A stretch of 64,000 bases of DNA from Nocardiopsis suaedae (lineage in GTDB: Bacteria; Actinomycetota; Actinomycetes; Streptosporangiales; Streptosporangiaceae), in NCBI RefSeq assembly GCF_027706745.1, contig NZ_JAQFWP010000026.1, forward strand, positions 1-64,000. Reading direction: 5' to 3'. A model generated the notes under the pieces. It was not told the DNA's origin and ran no database searches. It saw only the letters and a list, made by a program, of their open reading frames with translations. Below are positions 28,873 to 37,265 of this stretch, in pieces; the first letter of the stretch is position 1, and every line of letters begins with the position of its first letter. The position numbers were made by a program, and so were the translations under genes.

Positions 28873-29979
28873 TTACGCCTTGCGGACCAGGAGCACGATT
28901 CCGGCGATGACCGCCGCGGCCACACCGGCGCCGGTGAGGATGAACGTCCAGGCGCCTGGACCCGTCGTCTCGGCGGCCGCGTCCGGTTCCGGCGATGCTT
29001 CCTCCGAGGGGGAGCCCTCTCCGTCGGCACCGGCCCCGCGCATGTGCTCCGGGATCGGCACCTCCCACACCGGGCTCTGCACCCCTTCGGTACCGACCAG
29101 CACCGACGTCCCGTCATAGGTCAGCGACTCGCCCTGCTCGGACTCCGGCAGGCCGACCCGCCCCACGCTCTTGCCGGGCACGCCCTCCGAGGCGTCGTAG
29201 AACGTCACGCCCCAGTACGTGCGGATCGCGTAGTGGGAGCCGTCCGGGGAGAAGGCCGCGTCCGTGGCGTACAGCGGCGCCGAGTCCACGCGCTCCAGGG
29301 TGTTGGTGCCGTCCGGGTCGAGGGTCTCGGGGGCGGCGTACACCCCTCCGGCGACCTCCTTGCTGACCACGTACAGCCGGCCGTCGCGCGGGTCGACCAT
29401 CATCGCCTCGGCGTCCCGGCCGCCGTCCGCGTAGGTGAAGGTGAACACCTCGGGGGTGACCGCCGCATCGGCGAGGGTCTCGGGCTCGGTGAACCGGTAG
29501 ACGCGGATACTCGGCCAGCCGCCCTGGAAGTTGTCGCCGATGTCCCCCACGTACACGGCGGGCTCCCCGTCGCCGACCTCGGCGACCGCCACGGCCTCCC
29601 AGTCGCGCAGCTCCACGCCCTCACCGCCCAGGGTCAGGGTGGCCGCCGTTTCCCCGTCCCCGTCGACGGCGAAGACCTGGGGGGCGTGTTCACCGCTGTC
29701 ATTGTGCGTCCACACCACGCCCTCGTGGCGGGCCGAGGCGGCCATGCCGCTGGACTCGGAGATGCGGGGGTCGGAGACGGTGAAGACCTCCCCGGTCCCC
29801 TCGGGCACCGAGGACGACGCGCCGGGCTCGGGGCTCGCCCCTCCCGTCGCCTCGGACGGGGCCATGGGCACGGCCGCCGCCGCGGCGGGCGGTGCGGCGG
29901 GCGGTGCGGCGGGGACGGCGGCGGTCGCCGCCGCCGCGGTGAGCAGCGCGCAGGCCGCCGCGGCTGAGCGGTGGTGCAT
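28873..29979 (-). CDS. Secreted, membrane-anchored propeller-like protein
   Basis: A 368-residue surface protein of unknown function. An Ala-rich signal peptide opens it (MHHRSAAAACALLTAAAATAAVPAAPPAAP). The central 240 residues repeat beta-propeller-like blades (ISESSGMAASARHEGVVWTHNDSG, VYVGDIGDNFQGGWPSIRVYRF, MMVDPRDGRLYVVSKEV, AAFSPDGSHYAIRTYWGVTFYD). A C-terminal transmembrane helix (AWTFILTGAGVAAAVIAGIVLLV) with RKA anchors it. It is convergent with the glycerophosphodiesterase gene across the repeat region. Confidence 0.85.
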   Translation of the reverse strand: MHHRSAAAACALLTAAAATAAVPAAPPAAPPAAAAAVPMAPSEATGGASPEPGASSSVPEGTGEVFTVSDPRISESSGMAASARHEGVVWTHNDSGEHAPQVFAVDGDGETAATLTLGGEGVELRDWEAVAVAEVGDGEPAVYVGDIGDNFQGGWPSIRVYRFTEPETLADAAVTPEVFTFTYADGGRDAEAMMVDPRDGRLYVVSKEVAGGVYAAPETLDPDGTNTLERVDSAPLYATDAAFSPDGSHYAIRTYWGVTFYDASEGVPGKSVGRVGLPESEQGESLTYDGTSVLVGTEGVQSPVWEVPIPEHMRGAGADGEGSPSEEASPEPDAAAETTGPGAWTFILTGAGVAAAVIAGIVLLVRKA

Positions 29980-30091
29980 GCCGCCATCCTGCCATCACCG
30001 GGGACGCCCGTTCCCGCGGCCGCCCCGGGTGAGGACCGGGCCGGTTCGGGGCATGCTCCGGCTACCACCGTCGGCGGAAAGGAAGGCCCCC

Positions 30092-30823
30092 ATGAGGATC
30101 GTCGCCTGCCTCAACGGCGACCGCCGCCCCGGCGCGCACCCGGCGCTGCCGGTCTCGGCCGAGCAGGTCGCCCTGGACGCCGCAGCTGCGGTGGCCGCCG
30201 GCGCCGACGAGGTGCACGTCCACCCCCGGGACCGCTCGGGCGCCGAGGCGCTGGAGCCGCAGGTGCTCACCCCCCTGCTGGAGCGGCTGCGCGCCGAGCT
30301 CCCGGAGGTGGCGGTGAGCGTGACCACCGCGCTCACCGCCGAGCCCGACCCGTGGCGCCGCTACGACCTGGTGCAGCGGTGGGGTGCGCTGCCGGACTCG
30401 GCGACGGTGGACCTGCACGAGCCGGGGGCGGTGGAGGTGGCCCGGCTGCTGGCGGACCGCCGGGTGCGGGTGGAGGCGGGGCTGGCCACGGTCGCGGCGG
30501 CGCGGCTGCTGGCGGCGCTCGGGTCGGCGGTGGAGTTCGACCGGGTGCTGGTGGAGCCGGACGCGGCCGACCCGGAGCGGGCGCTGAGCGACGTCGAGCG
30601 GATCGGGGCGGTGCTGGACCGGGCGGGCGTCGGCCTGCCGCGGCTGGTGCACGGGGCCGACGGGGCGGCCTGGCCGGTGCTGGAGGCGGCGGTCGCGGCC
30701 GGGCACGACGTGCGCATCGGCCTGGAGGACACGCTGCTCGGGCCGGACGGCGGACAGGCGCGGGACAACGCGGCCCTGGTGGCGGCGGTGGTGGAGCGGG
30801 TCAGCCCGCGAGCGCGCCGATGA
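30092..30823 (+). CDS. Beta-keto acid cleavage enzyme family (BKACE/DUF849)
   Basis: A 243-residue TIM-barrel protein of the BKACE family, which cleaves beta-keto acids with acetyl-CoA to give acetoacetate and an acyl-CoA. The start MRIVACLNGDRRPGAHPALPVS and the metal-site motif EVHVHPRD fit, as does the C-terminal DVRIGLEDTLLGPDGGQARDNAALV. It is shorter than the usual 270-310 residues. AAAGGAAGG is the Shine-Dalgarno. The substrate is unknown. Its 3' end overlaps a small convergent gene by 23 bp. Confidence 0.88.
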   Translation: MRIVACLNGDRRPGAHPALPVSAEQVALDAAAAVAAGADEVHVHPRDRSGAEALEPQVLTPLLERLRAELPEVAVSVTTALTAEPDPWRRYDLVQRWGALPDSATVDLHEPGAVEVARLLADRRVRVEAGLATVAAARLLAALGSAVEFDRVLVEPDAADPERALSDVERIGAVLDRAGVGLPRLVHGADGAAWPVLEAAVAAGHDVRIGLEDTLLGPDGGQARDNAALVAAVVERVSPRARR

Positions 30824-30899
30824 CGACGATCAGCATGATCGCCGCGAGGACCGTCGGCAGCAGCCAGCGCTGCTTTCTGTTGTTGGTCAGCATGCTCAT
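30801..30899 (-). CDS. Tiny single-TM protein downstream of thpR
   Basis: A 32-residue open frame MSMLTNNRKQRWLL followed by one hydrophobic helix (PTVLAAIMLIVVIGALAG). It begins 7 bp after the thpR stop on the same strand, so it is probably the second gene of that operon. There is no strong ribosome-binding site, and it overlaps the end of the convergent BKACE gene. Basic N terminus plus TM is a common small-protein layout. Function unknown. Confidence 0.45.
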   Translation of the reverse strand: MSMLTNNRKQRWLLPTVLAAIMLIVVIGALAG

Positions 30900-30906
30900 G
30901 GCGTTT

Positions 30907-31479
30907 TCAGCCTAGCGCCCACGTCGCGGCGGTCCGGTACCGGTACTCCCCGTCCCGCCGGAGGCTCTCCACCAGGTGTGCCTCACCGGCCTCCCAGAAC
31001 GTCGTGGCCAGGGCGGTGGTGAGGGCGGTGCGCAGTCCGGCCAGGTCGGTGGGGCGGCGGCTGCGGGCCAGGGTGAGATGCGGCACGAACGGGCGGCGCT
31101 CGACGCGCACGCCGTGCGCACGGGCGGCCCGGCGCAGACCGGCGGCGGGCCGCGCCAGAGGCGAACCCCGCTCACCCTGGACACCGGCCCACAGGACGGT
31201 GGCGGCGCCGTCGTCCCCGGGGAAGGTCCCGGCGCCGCGCAGGGAGATCCGTTCGGGGCGGTGGCGGGCGAGCTCGGCGGCGAAGGCCTTCTCCAGCCCG
31301 TCCGGCCCGGGGAGGCGGGCGGGGTCGGTCTCACCGAGGAAGAGCAGGGTGATGTGCCGGTCGTCGCGCCTGGACCAGCGCAGGCCCGGGTCCTCTTGGA
31401 CGCCGAGCGCGGCGGCGACGGCCGCCTCCACCTCGTCCAGCACGTCCTCGGGAGGGTTCACCGCGATGAACAGGCGCAT
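30907..31479 (-). CDS. thpR: RNA 2',3'-cyclic phosphodiesterase
   Basis: A 190-residue 2H phosphoesterase (LigT/ThpR family) that opens 2',3'-cyclic phosphates on RNA ends. The start MRLFIAVNPPEDVLDEVE is typical. The two HxTx motifs are HITLLFLGET and HLTLARSRRP, as needed for the paired catalytic histidines. Its length is normal. The frame is open far upstream across the MFS gene, but the family starts at the ATG at 31479. Confidence 0.93.
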   Translation of the reverse strand: MRLFIAVNPPEDVLDEVEAAVAAALGVQEDPGLRWSRRDDRHITLLFLGETDPARLPGPDGLEKAFAAELARHRPERISLRGAGTFPGDDGAATVLWAGVQGERGSPLARPAAGLRRAARAHGVRVERRPFVPHLTLARSRRPTDLAGLRTALTTALATTFWEAGEAHLVESLRRDGEYRYRTAATWALG

Positions 31480-31520
31480 ACCGCAAGCCTGGCACCCGGG
31501 TGCCCCGGAGAAAAGGGGTT

Positions 31521-32774
31521 CTAGGCCCCCACCGGGTCCCGGGCGACGGAGATGAACGGGCGGTCCCGCGTCAGGCGCACGCGGGCCTTGAGGCGGCGGG
31601 CCAGCAGGGCGCCCACCACCGCCGTCACCACCACGGTGACGACGCCGCCGAGCGCCAGGCTCACCCGCGGGCCGAAGGTGTCGGCCAGGACCCCGACGAT
31701 GGGCGCGCCGATCGGTGCCATGCCCAGGAACACCAGCATGTACATGCTCATGACCCGGCCGCGCAGCTGCGGGTCGACGCTGAGCTGGAAGAAGGCGTTC
31801 TGGGTGGCGGTGAAGGTGAGGAAGGCGATGCCCATCGGCAGCAGCGCCAGGGTGAAGGACGTGTAGCCGGGCGCGAGCGCGGCGGCCACCTCGGTGGCTC
31901 CGAAGGCGAACGCGCCGATGAGCACGGTGCGCAGCCGCGGGCGCTCCCGCCGGGCCGACAGCAGCGCCCCGGCCAGGGCGCCCACCGCCAGCGCCGCCGC
32001 CGACACCCCGAAGGCCGCGGCACCGGCGGTGAAGACGTTGTTGGTCATCAGCGCGATCTGGTTCTGCACGTTCGAGCCGAACATCTGCAGGAACGCGGTC
32101 ATCGCCAGCAGCAGCACCAGGTCGCGGCGCCCGGCGACGTAGCGGAGGCCCTCCCGGGTCTGCCCCTTGGCGCGCGGGGCCGGTTCGGTGGTGTGCAGCT
32201 CGGAGGGGCGCATCAGCCACAGCCCGGTGAGCACCGCGGCGAACGAGGCGGCGTTGATGAGGAAGACCGGGCCGCTGCCGACGGCGGCGATGAGCAGCCC
32301 CGCCACGGCCGGTCCGACCACCCGGCCGAGCTGGAAGCTGGCGCTGTTGAGAGCGATGGCGTTGGGCAGGTCGCGGTGGCCGACCATCTCCACCACGAAG
32401 GTCTGCCGCGCCGGGTTGTCCAGCACGGTGATCAGGCCCAGGCCGACGGCGAACACGTAGACGTGCCACACCTGGGCGGCGCCCGCGGTGGCGAGCACGC
32501 CCAGGCCGAGGGCGAGGACGCCCATGGCGGCCTGGGTGGCGATGAGGAGCCGCCGCTTCCCGGCCCGGTCGACGATGGTGCCGCCCCACAGGCCCAGCAG
32601 CAGCATGGGCAGGAACTGCAGCGCGGTGGTGACGCCCAGGGCGATGCCGCTGCCGCCGCTGAGCTGCAGCACCAGCCAGTCCTGTGCGATGCGCTGCATC
32701 CACGTGCCGGTGTTGGAGACGACCTGACCGGCGGCGAAGAGGCGGTAGTTGCGGATCGCGAGGGAGCGGAACAT
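31521..32774 (-). CDS. MFS transporter (EntS-like)
   Basis: A 417-residue 12-TM major facilitator of the MFS_3/EntS group. It starts MFRSLAIRNYRLFAAGQVVSNTGTWMQRIAQDWLVLQLSGGSG and has LWGGTIVDRAGKRRLL, DNPARQTFVVEMVG and the GRVVGPAVAGLL block. No ATG/GTG/TTG start in the frame between the MarR gene end and 32774 was found, so that ATG is used; its ribosome-binding site is weak. It is encoded directly downstream of a MarR regulator that probably represses it. Likely a multidrug or siderophore exporter; substrate unknown. Confidence 0.9.
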   Translation of the reverse strand: MFRSLAIRNYRLFAAGQVVSNTGTWMQRIAQDWLVLQLSGGSGIALGVTTALQFLPMLLLGLWGGTIVDRAGKRRLLIATQAAMGVLALGLGVLATAGAAQVWHVYVFAVGLGLITVLDNPARQTFVVEMVGHRDLPNAIALNSASFQLGRVVGPAVAGLLIAAVGSGPVFLINAASFAAVLTGLWLMRPSELHTTEPAPRAKGQTREGLRYVAGRRDLVLLLAMTAFLQMFGSNVQNQIALMTNNVFTAGAAAFGVSAAALAVGALAGALLSARRERPRLRTVLIGAFAFGATEVAAALAPGYTSFTLALLPMGIAFLTFTATQNAFFQLSVDPQLRGRVMSMYMLVFLGMAPIGAPIVGVLADTFGPRVSLALGGVVTVVVTAVVGALLARRLKARVRLTRDRPFISVARDPVGA

Positions 32775-32920
32775 GGCTGGGCCCCGGCGGCGCGGATCGG
32801 GTGCGGTGTCGGGGTCAGGGGCGCCGGCCTCGGCGCGCCCGCCGTCGTCCGAGCCGTCCGCGGCGTCGCCGAGCCCCTCGGGCGACGCCTCGGGAACGCC
32901 GGAACCGTCCCGGGGGCCGC

Positions 32921-33436
32921 CTAACTCCGGCTCAGCCGGTCCAGGATCTCCGCCGCCTCCCGCAGCGTCTCCCTCTCCCCCGGTTCCAGCTCGGCCAGCC
33001 TCTGGGCCAGCCACGCCTCCCGCCGCCTCGTGTCCTGGCGTACCAGGGCCCGCCCCTGCTCCGTCAGGTCCACCAGGTGCTGTCGCCGGTCCTGCGGGTG
33101 CGGCTCCCTGCGCACCAGCGCGCGCTCCTCCAGCGCGCCGATGATCCGCGTCATCGACGGCGGCTGCACCTTCTCGTGGTCGGCCAGTGCCCGCGGGGTC
33201 ATCCGGCCGTGCCGGGCGAGCGCGAACAGGACGGCCCCCTGTCCGAGGGACAGCGAGGTGTCCGGGCGCTGCGCCCGGAGCCGCCGGGCCAGCCGCCCCA
33301 CGGCCACGCGCAGGTCGGCCTCCAGCCCGGGGGTGCTCGGCTCCGGTTCGGGCGGGGCGGGACGGTCCGCGTGCTCCGGGGGCTCCGGGGCGGGTGTCTG
33401 CTGGTCCATCTTCTCGACGGGGTCGGGGTTCCTCAT
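32921..33436 (-). CDS. MarR-family regulator
   Basis: A 171-residue winged-helix repressor. After a Pro-rich N terminus come LSLGQGAVLFALARHGRMTPRALADHEKVQPPSMTRIIGALEERALVRREPHPQDRRQHLVDLTEQGRALV, the classical MarR DNA-binding core with its wing. The MFS exporter follows on the same strand, so it probably controls it. ATG 33436 overlaps a TTAGC/GCTAA inverted repeat; ATG 33409 is an alternative start that would leave that repeat free as operator. Confidence 0.92.
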   Translation of the reverse strand: MRNPDPVEKMDQQTPAPEPPEHADRPAPPEPEPSTPGLEADLRVAVGRLARRLRAQRPDTSLSLGQGAVLFALARHGRMTPRALADHEKVQPPSMTRIIGALEERALVRREPHPQDRRQHLVDLTEQGRALVRQDTRRREAWLAQRLAELEPGERETLREAAEILDRLSRS

Positions 33437-33461
33437 TAGCGGGGCTCATTACTCTTGCTAA
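33436..33461. promoter_or_regulatory. Inverted repeat at the MarR gene start
   Basis: TTAGC (33436-33440) and GCTAA (33457-33461) are inverted with a 16-bp spacer, and TAATGAG is directly repeated on the minus strand. It is a plausible autoregulatory site for the MarR repressor. Confidence 0.45.
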
Positions 33462-33601
33462 CGAAATCGCACGCCCACCTCTTCCCCCGAGGTCAGGACC
33501 CCGGGGCGGCCTCCCTCACGGCGTCCGCCGGGGCGCCGCAACGGCGGCGCCCCCGCGGACCGGGTCGTCGGGCGGGCACGGCAGCCTACCCCGGCCGTGC
33601 G

Positions 33602-35068
33602 CTACAGGCCGAGCAGGGCCTCGATGGGCTCCAGGCAGAAGAAGACGAGGAAGGCCGCGGAGACGACCCACAGCAGCGGGTGGACCTCCTTGGGGCGCCC
33701 CTGCACCGTGCGGATGAAGGTGTAGGTGATGAACCCGATGCCGATCCCGTTGGTGATCGAGTAGGTGAACGGCATCGCGGCGATGGTCAGGAACGCCGGG
33801 ATGCCGATCCCCGGGTCGGAGAAGTCGATCTTGGTGACCTGGGTCATCATCATGAACCCGACGATGATGAGCACCGGGGTGGCCGCCTCGAACGGCACCA
33901 GCTCCACGAGTGGCGCGAACAGGGTGGCCGCCAGGAAGAGCAGGCCGGTGACCACGGGCGCGATGCCGGTCCGGGCGCCCTCGCCCACGCCCGCCGAGGA
34001 CTCGGCGAACACGGTGTTGACCGACGCCGAGGCGCCGCCGCCGGCGAGCGTGCCCATGGCGTCGACCACCAGCACCTCGCGGGCGCGCGGCAGGTTGCCC
34101 TCCTCGTCGAGCATCCCGGCCTGGCCGCCGACGCCGACCATGGTGCCCATGGTGTCGAAGAAATCGGCCAGCAGCAGGGTGAAGACCAGCAGGATCACCA
34201 TCACCGCGCTGATATCGGCGAAGCTGCCGAACAGGTTGAACTCGCCGACCAGGCTGAAGTCGGGCACCGAGAGCACGTCGCCGAGCCCGGCGGGCACCGC
34301 GGGGGCGGTCAGCGACCAGCCCTCGGGGGCGGCGGTCGCCTCGACGATGATCGCCACCACGGTGGCCACGCCGATCCCGATGAGCATGGCGCCCTTGACC
34401 CTGCGCACCATGAGGGCGATGGTCAGCGCCAGCCCGAGCACGAACACGGCGATGGGCCAGCCGGACAGCGCGCCGTCGCCGAGCTGGACCGGGACGGTGC
34501 TGTTCGCGGCGTCGGGCACGCGGGTGATGAACCCGGCGTTCACGAAGCCGACGAAGGCCAGGAACATGCCCACGCCGACGGCGATGGCGGTCTTGAGGCC
34601 GGCGGGGATGGCGCGGAAGACGGCGGTGCGGAAGCCGGTGAGCACCAGCACCAGCAGCACCAGGCCTTCGAGTACCACCAGGCCCATGGCGTCGGCCCAG
34701 GTCATCTGCGGTGCGAGCGAGTAGGCCACGATCACGTTGAGGCCCATCCCGGCCGCGACCGCGAAGGGGTAGCGGCTGACGATGCCCATGAGGATCGAGA
34801 TCACGCCGCCGACGAGCGCCGTGGTGGCGGCGACCCGGGCGATGCCCAGCTCGTCCCCGGCGGCGTCCGGGGCGGTCCCGATGATCAGCGGGTTCAGCAC
34901 GATGATGTAGGCCATCGCGAAGAAGGTGGCCAGGCCGCCGCGGATCTCCCGGGCGAAGGTGGAACCGCGGGCGGTGACCTGGAAGTACCGGTCGATCCGA
35001 CCGGGCTTCCCGGGGGAGGCGGAGGACTCGTCTGCGGCGGAGGGCGCCGGGGGTGGTGTTGCGTTCAC
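33602..35068 (-). CDS. NCS2 purine permease (AzgA/GhxP-like)
   Basis: A 488-residue proton-symport permease for guanine, hypoxanthine or adenine. The start has IDRYFQVTARGSTFAREIRGGLATFFAMAYIIVLNPLIIG, the family hallmark, then AAGMGLNVIVAYSL, VTKIDFSDPGIGIPAF and ADFFDTMGTMVGVGGQAG. About 12-14 membrane helices are visible. The GTG at 35068 has AAGG 8 nt upstream. Nearest relatives are the AzgA-like group; exact base preference is not evident. Confidence 0.95.
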   Translation of the reverse strand: MNATPPPAPSAADESSASPGKPGRIDRYFQVTARGSTFAREIRGGLATFFAMAYIIVLNPLIIGTAPDAAGDELGIARVAATTALVGGVISILMGIVSRYPFAVAAGMGLNVIVAYSLAPQMTWADAMGLVVLEGLVLLVLVLTGFRTAVFRAIPAGLKTAIAVGVGMFLAFVGFVNAGFITRVPDAANSTVPVQLGDGALSGWPIAVFVLGLALTIALMVRRVKGAMLIGIGVATVVAIIVEATAAPEGWSLTAPAVPAGLGDVLSVPDFSLVGEFNLFGSFADISAVMVILLVFTLLLADFFDTMGTMVGVGGQAGMLDEEGNLPRAREVLVVDAMGTLAGGGASASVNTVFAESSAGVGEGARTGIAPVVTGLLFLAATLFAPLVELVPFEAATPVLIIVGFMMMTQVTKIDFSDPGIGIPAFLTIAAMPFTYSITNGIGIGFITYTFIRTVQGRPKEVHPLLWVVSAAFLVFFCLEPIEALLGL

Positions 35069-35326
35069 TCGCTCGACCTTGGCATCTCGGTGATGGCGGC
35101 GGGGTTGCCGGACGGAACCAGATTAGTTGCATATTCACACGAATGCGGACATCTCAGGCGTGAACGGATTCGTAGATTCCTCCGAGGCAACCGCAGCGGC
35201 AGGGGTTCGCACGGTGCGCGTGTGACCCGCCTCTCCCCCGCGCCCCCTTCGACCGCGCCCGCCTCTCCCCGTCCTGCGCCCGGATCCGGGGCCGCGCGAC
35301 GGGCGCGCCCGCCGGGCGCCGTGTTC

Positions 35327-35332
35327 TAGCCT
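35327..35332 (+). promoter_or_regulatory. -10 box of DUF2530 gene (leaderless)
   Basis: TAGCCT lies 6 nt before the GTG at 35339 without a Shine-Dalgarno sequence. Confidence 0.5.
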
Positions 35333-35338
35333 GGGGAC

Positions 35339-35632
35339 GTGCGCACACCACGACGCCCCGATCCCGAGGTCATGGAGAGCGACTACCGCATCCCGACCGC
35401 CCTCGGGACGCTGGCCTGGGCGATCGCCCTCGTCGTTCTGCTGGTCCGCGGCGACGGCCTCGCCGTCGGCGAGCGGTGGTGGATCTGGGTCTGCGCGGTC
35501 GGCATCGCCCTGGGCGTGTTCGGCTACTTCTACGTCCCCCATCTGCTGGGCAAGCGCGCGGCCGCAGAGGAGCGGCGCGGACGGGAGCGTGCGGACGCTT
35601 CCGAGGAACCCGATAATGGGCCCCGTGCCTGA
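35339..35632 (+). CDS. DUF2530 membrane protein
   Basis: A 97-residue protein of the actinobacterial DUF2530 family. It has a short polar N terminus (DPEVMESDYRIPTALG), two membrane helices (TLAWAIALVVLLV and WWIWVCAVGIALGVFGYFYVPHLL) and a charged tail. It overlaps the following methyltransferase by 17 bp, suggesting translational coupling. Function unknown. Confidence 0.85.
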   Translation: MRTPRRPDPEVMESDYRIPTALGTLAWAIALVVLLVRGDGLAVGERWWIWVCAVGIALGVFGYFYVPHLLGKRAAAEERRGRERADASEEPDNGPRA

Positions 35633-37112
35633 ATCGCTCCGCCCGTTCCCGCGCCGGCTCGCCGACCGGCTCCGGCGCATCCTGATCGACGCCGACTACA
35701 CCGTCTCCGGTGTGCGCGACCGCCTCGGCGGCACGGCCGCCCGCGCCCTGGCGCGCGAGCAGCTCGTGCCCGCGCTGCGCTCCACCGGCGGCGAGGAGGG
35801 GCTGGGACTGCTGCTGCGCCTGTGGTGGCTGCAGGAGCCCATCTCCGAGAAGTCGGCGCGCGCCCTGCTGCCGGTCGACGAACTCGCCGAGCACGGCCTG
35901 CTGTCGGTCGCCGACGGCGACGTGCGCGCGCTGGTCCACCTCGGTCCGTGGGAACTGGAGGAGGGCCGCCCCGGCTACGTCGTCAGCGACCCGACGGTGC
36001 GCCCCGGGCAGGGCGTGCCGCGCCCCGACCACGTCGTCGGGTCGGGCGGCGCGTCGGCCACCCTCTCCAAGCTGATCGTGGACGGGCCCTTCGAGCGCGC
36101 GCTCGACCTGGGCACCGGCTGCGGCGTCCAGGCGCTCCACCTGGCCTCGCGCGCCACCGAGGTGGTGGGCACCGACCTCAACCCGCGCGCGCTGCGCATG
36201 GCGGAGATGAGCTGCGCCCTGTCCGGCGTGGAGGGCGCCGAGATGCGGGAGGGCTCGCTCTTCGACCCGGTCGAGGACGAGCGCTTCGGGCTGATCGTGT
36301 CCAACCCGCCGTTCGTCATCACGCCCGACCCGGCCCGGTACACCTACCGCGAGTCCGACATGGGCGGCGACGCCCTCTGCGCCGAGCTGGTGCGCCGCGC
36401 CCCGGACCACCTGACCGACGGCGGCTGGTGCCAGCTGCTGGGCAACTGGCTGCACGTGGACGGGGAGGACTGGCGCGACCGGGTCGGCGGCTGGGTGGCC
36501 GGGACCGGCTGCTCGGGCTGGGTGGTCCAGCGCGACGTGCAGGACCCGGCCGAGTACGTGGAGCTGTGGCTGCGCGACTCCTGCGAGCACGGCAGCCCGG
36601 AGTACACCCGCCGCTATGACGCCTGGCTGGACTACTTCGAGCGCGAGGGCGTGGAGGGGGTCGGCTTCGGCTGGATCTGCCTGCGCAACGACGGCGCCCA
36701 GGACGCGGCGGTGCGGGTGGAGGAGCTGCGCCACGAGATCGAGCAGCCGGTCGGGCCGTACCTGCCCGGCGTGGTCGACGGCGCGATGACCGCCCACCGG
36801 CTCACCGACGCCGCGCTGCTGTCCACGCACGTGGCCTTGGCCCCGGGCGTGGTGGAGGAGCGCATCGGGGTGCCGGGGGCGCCCGACCCGCAGCGCATCG
36901 TGCTGCGCCAGGAGAACGGCCTGCACCGCGCCGCCCAGGTGGGCACGGTGGAGGCGGCCCTGGCCGGGGTGTGCGACGGCACCATGCCGGTGGGGCCGCT
37001 GCTGGACGCCATCGCCCAACTGATCGAACAGGACCCTGCCCGGGTCCGCGAGGACGCCCCGGACGTCCTGCGCTCCCTGATCGCCGAGGGCTTCTTCCGC
37101 GTCGCACGGTAA
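35616..37112 (+). CDS. HemK/PrmC-like methyltransferase
   Basis: A 498-residue SAM-dependent methyltransferase of an actinobacterial family related to N5-glutamine methyltransferases. An N-terminal helical region (DADYTVSGVRDRLGGTAARALAREQLVP) is followed by the SAM-binding LDLGTGCGVQALHLA, VVGTDLNPRALRMAEMSC and the catalytic-type NPPF in IVSNPPFVITP. About 170 further residues form a family-specific C-terminal domain. GAGGA lies 8 nt before the ATG. NPPF indicates an amino or amide nitrogen substrate; the target is unknown. Confidence 0.88.
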   Translation: MGPVPESLRPFPRRLADRLRRILIDADYTVSGVRDRLGGTAARALAREQLVPALRSTGGEEGLGLLLRLWWLQEPISEKSARALLPVDELAEHGLLSVADGDVRALVHLGPWELEEGRPGYVVSDPTVRPGQGVPRPDHVVGSGGASATLSKLIVDGPFERALDLGTGCGVQALHLASRATEVVGTDLNPRALRMAEMSCALSGVEGAEMREGSLFDPVEDERFGLIVSNPPFVITPDPARYTYRESDMGGDALCAELVRRAPDHLTDGGWCQLLGNWLHVDGEDWRDRVGGWVAGTGCSGWVVQRDVQDPAEYVELWLRDSCEHGSPEYTRRYDAWLDYFEREGVEGVGFGWICLRNDGAQDAAVRVEELRHEIEQPVGPYLPGVVDGAMTAHRLTDAALLSTHVALAPGVVEERIGVPGAPDPQRIVLRQENGLHRAAQVGTVEAALAGVCDGTMPVGPLLDAIAQLIEQDPARVREDAPDVLRSLIAEGFFRVAR

Positions 37113-37169
37113 AGGGCCGCCCCCGAGGTACCCCGCTCAAGGACCCCGGCCGGGCGGCGGCCCCCTCAC

Positions 37170-37234
37170 CGATGATCTCGACGAAAGTGCTGTCATTCCG
37201 GCGGATTTGGCAGCACTCTCGTCGAGATCATCGC
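37170..37234. repeat. Palindromic element, family B copy 2
   Basis: CGATGATCTCGACGAAAGTG and a right arm ending GTCGAGATCATCG flank the conserved centre TCATTCCGGCGG. It lies between the converging methyltransferase and sacsin-like genes. Confidence 0.8.
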
Positions 37235-37265
37235 GGGGAACCGCCCGCTCCGCCCCGTCGCCGCC

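Noticed and set aside
27133..29117. Several frames of 80-355 residues in the 1.8-kb repeat region
   Set aside because: They consist of repeat DNA translated in Arg/Pro/Gly-rich shadows. The same peptide words recur in unrelated repeat copies (for example AATNANK near 72 and 27530), so they follow the repeats, not a gene.
31521..33449. N-terminal extension of the EntS-like transporter through the MarR gene
   Set aside because: The extension overlaps the MarR coding region completely and is low complexity. The transporter family starts at the ATG at 32774.
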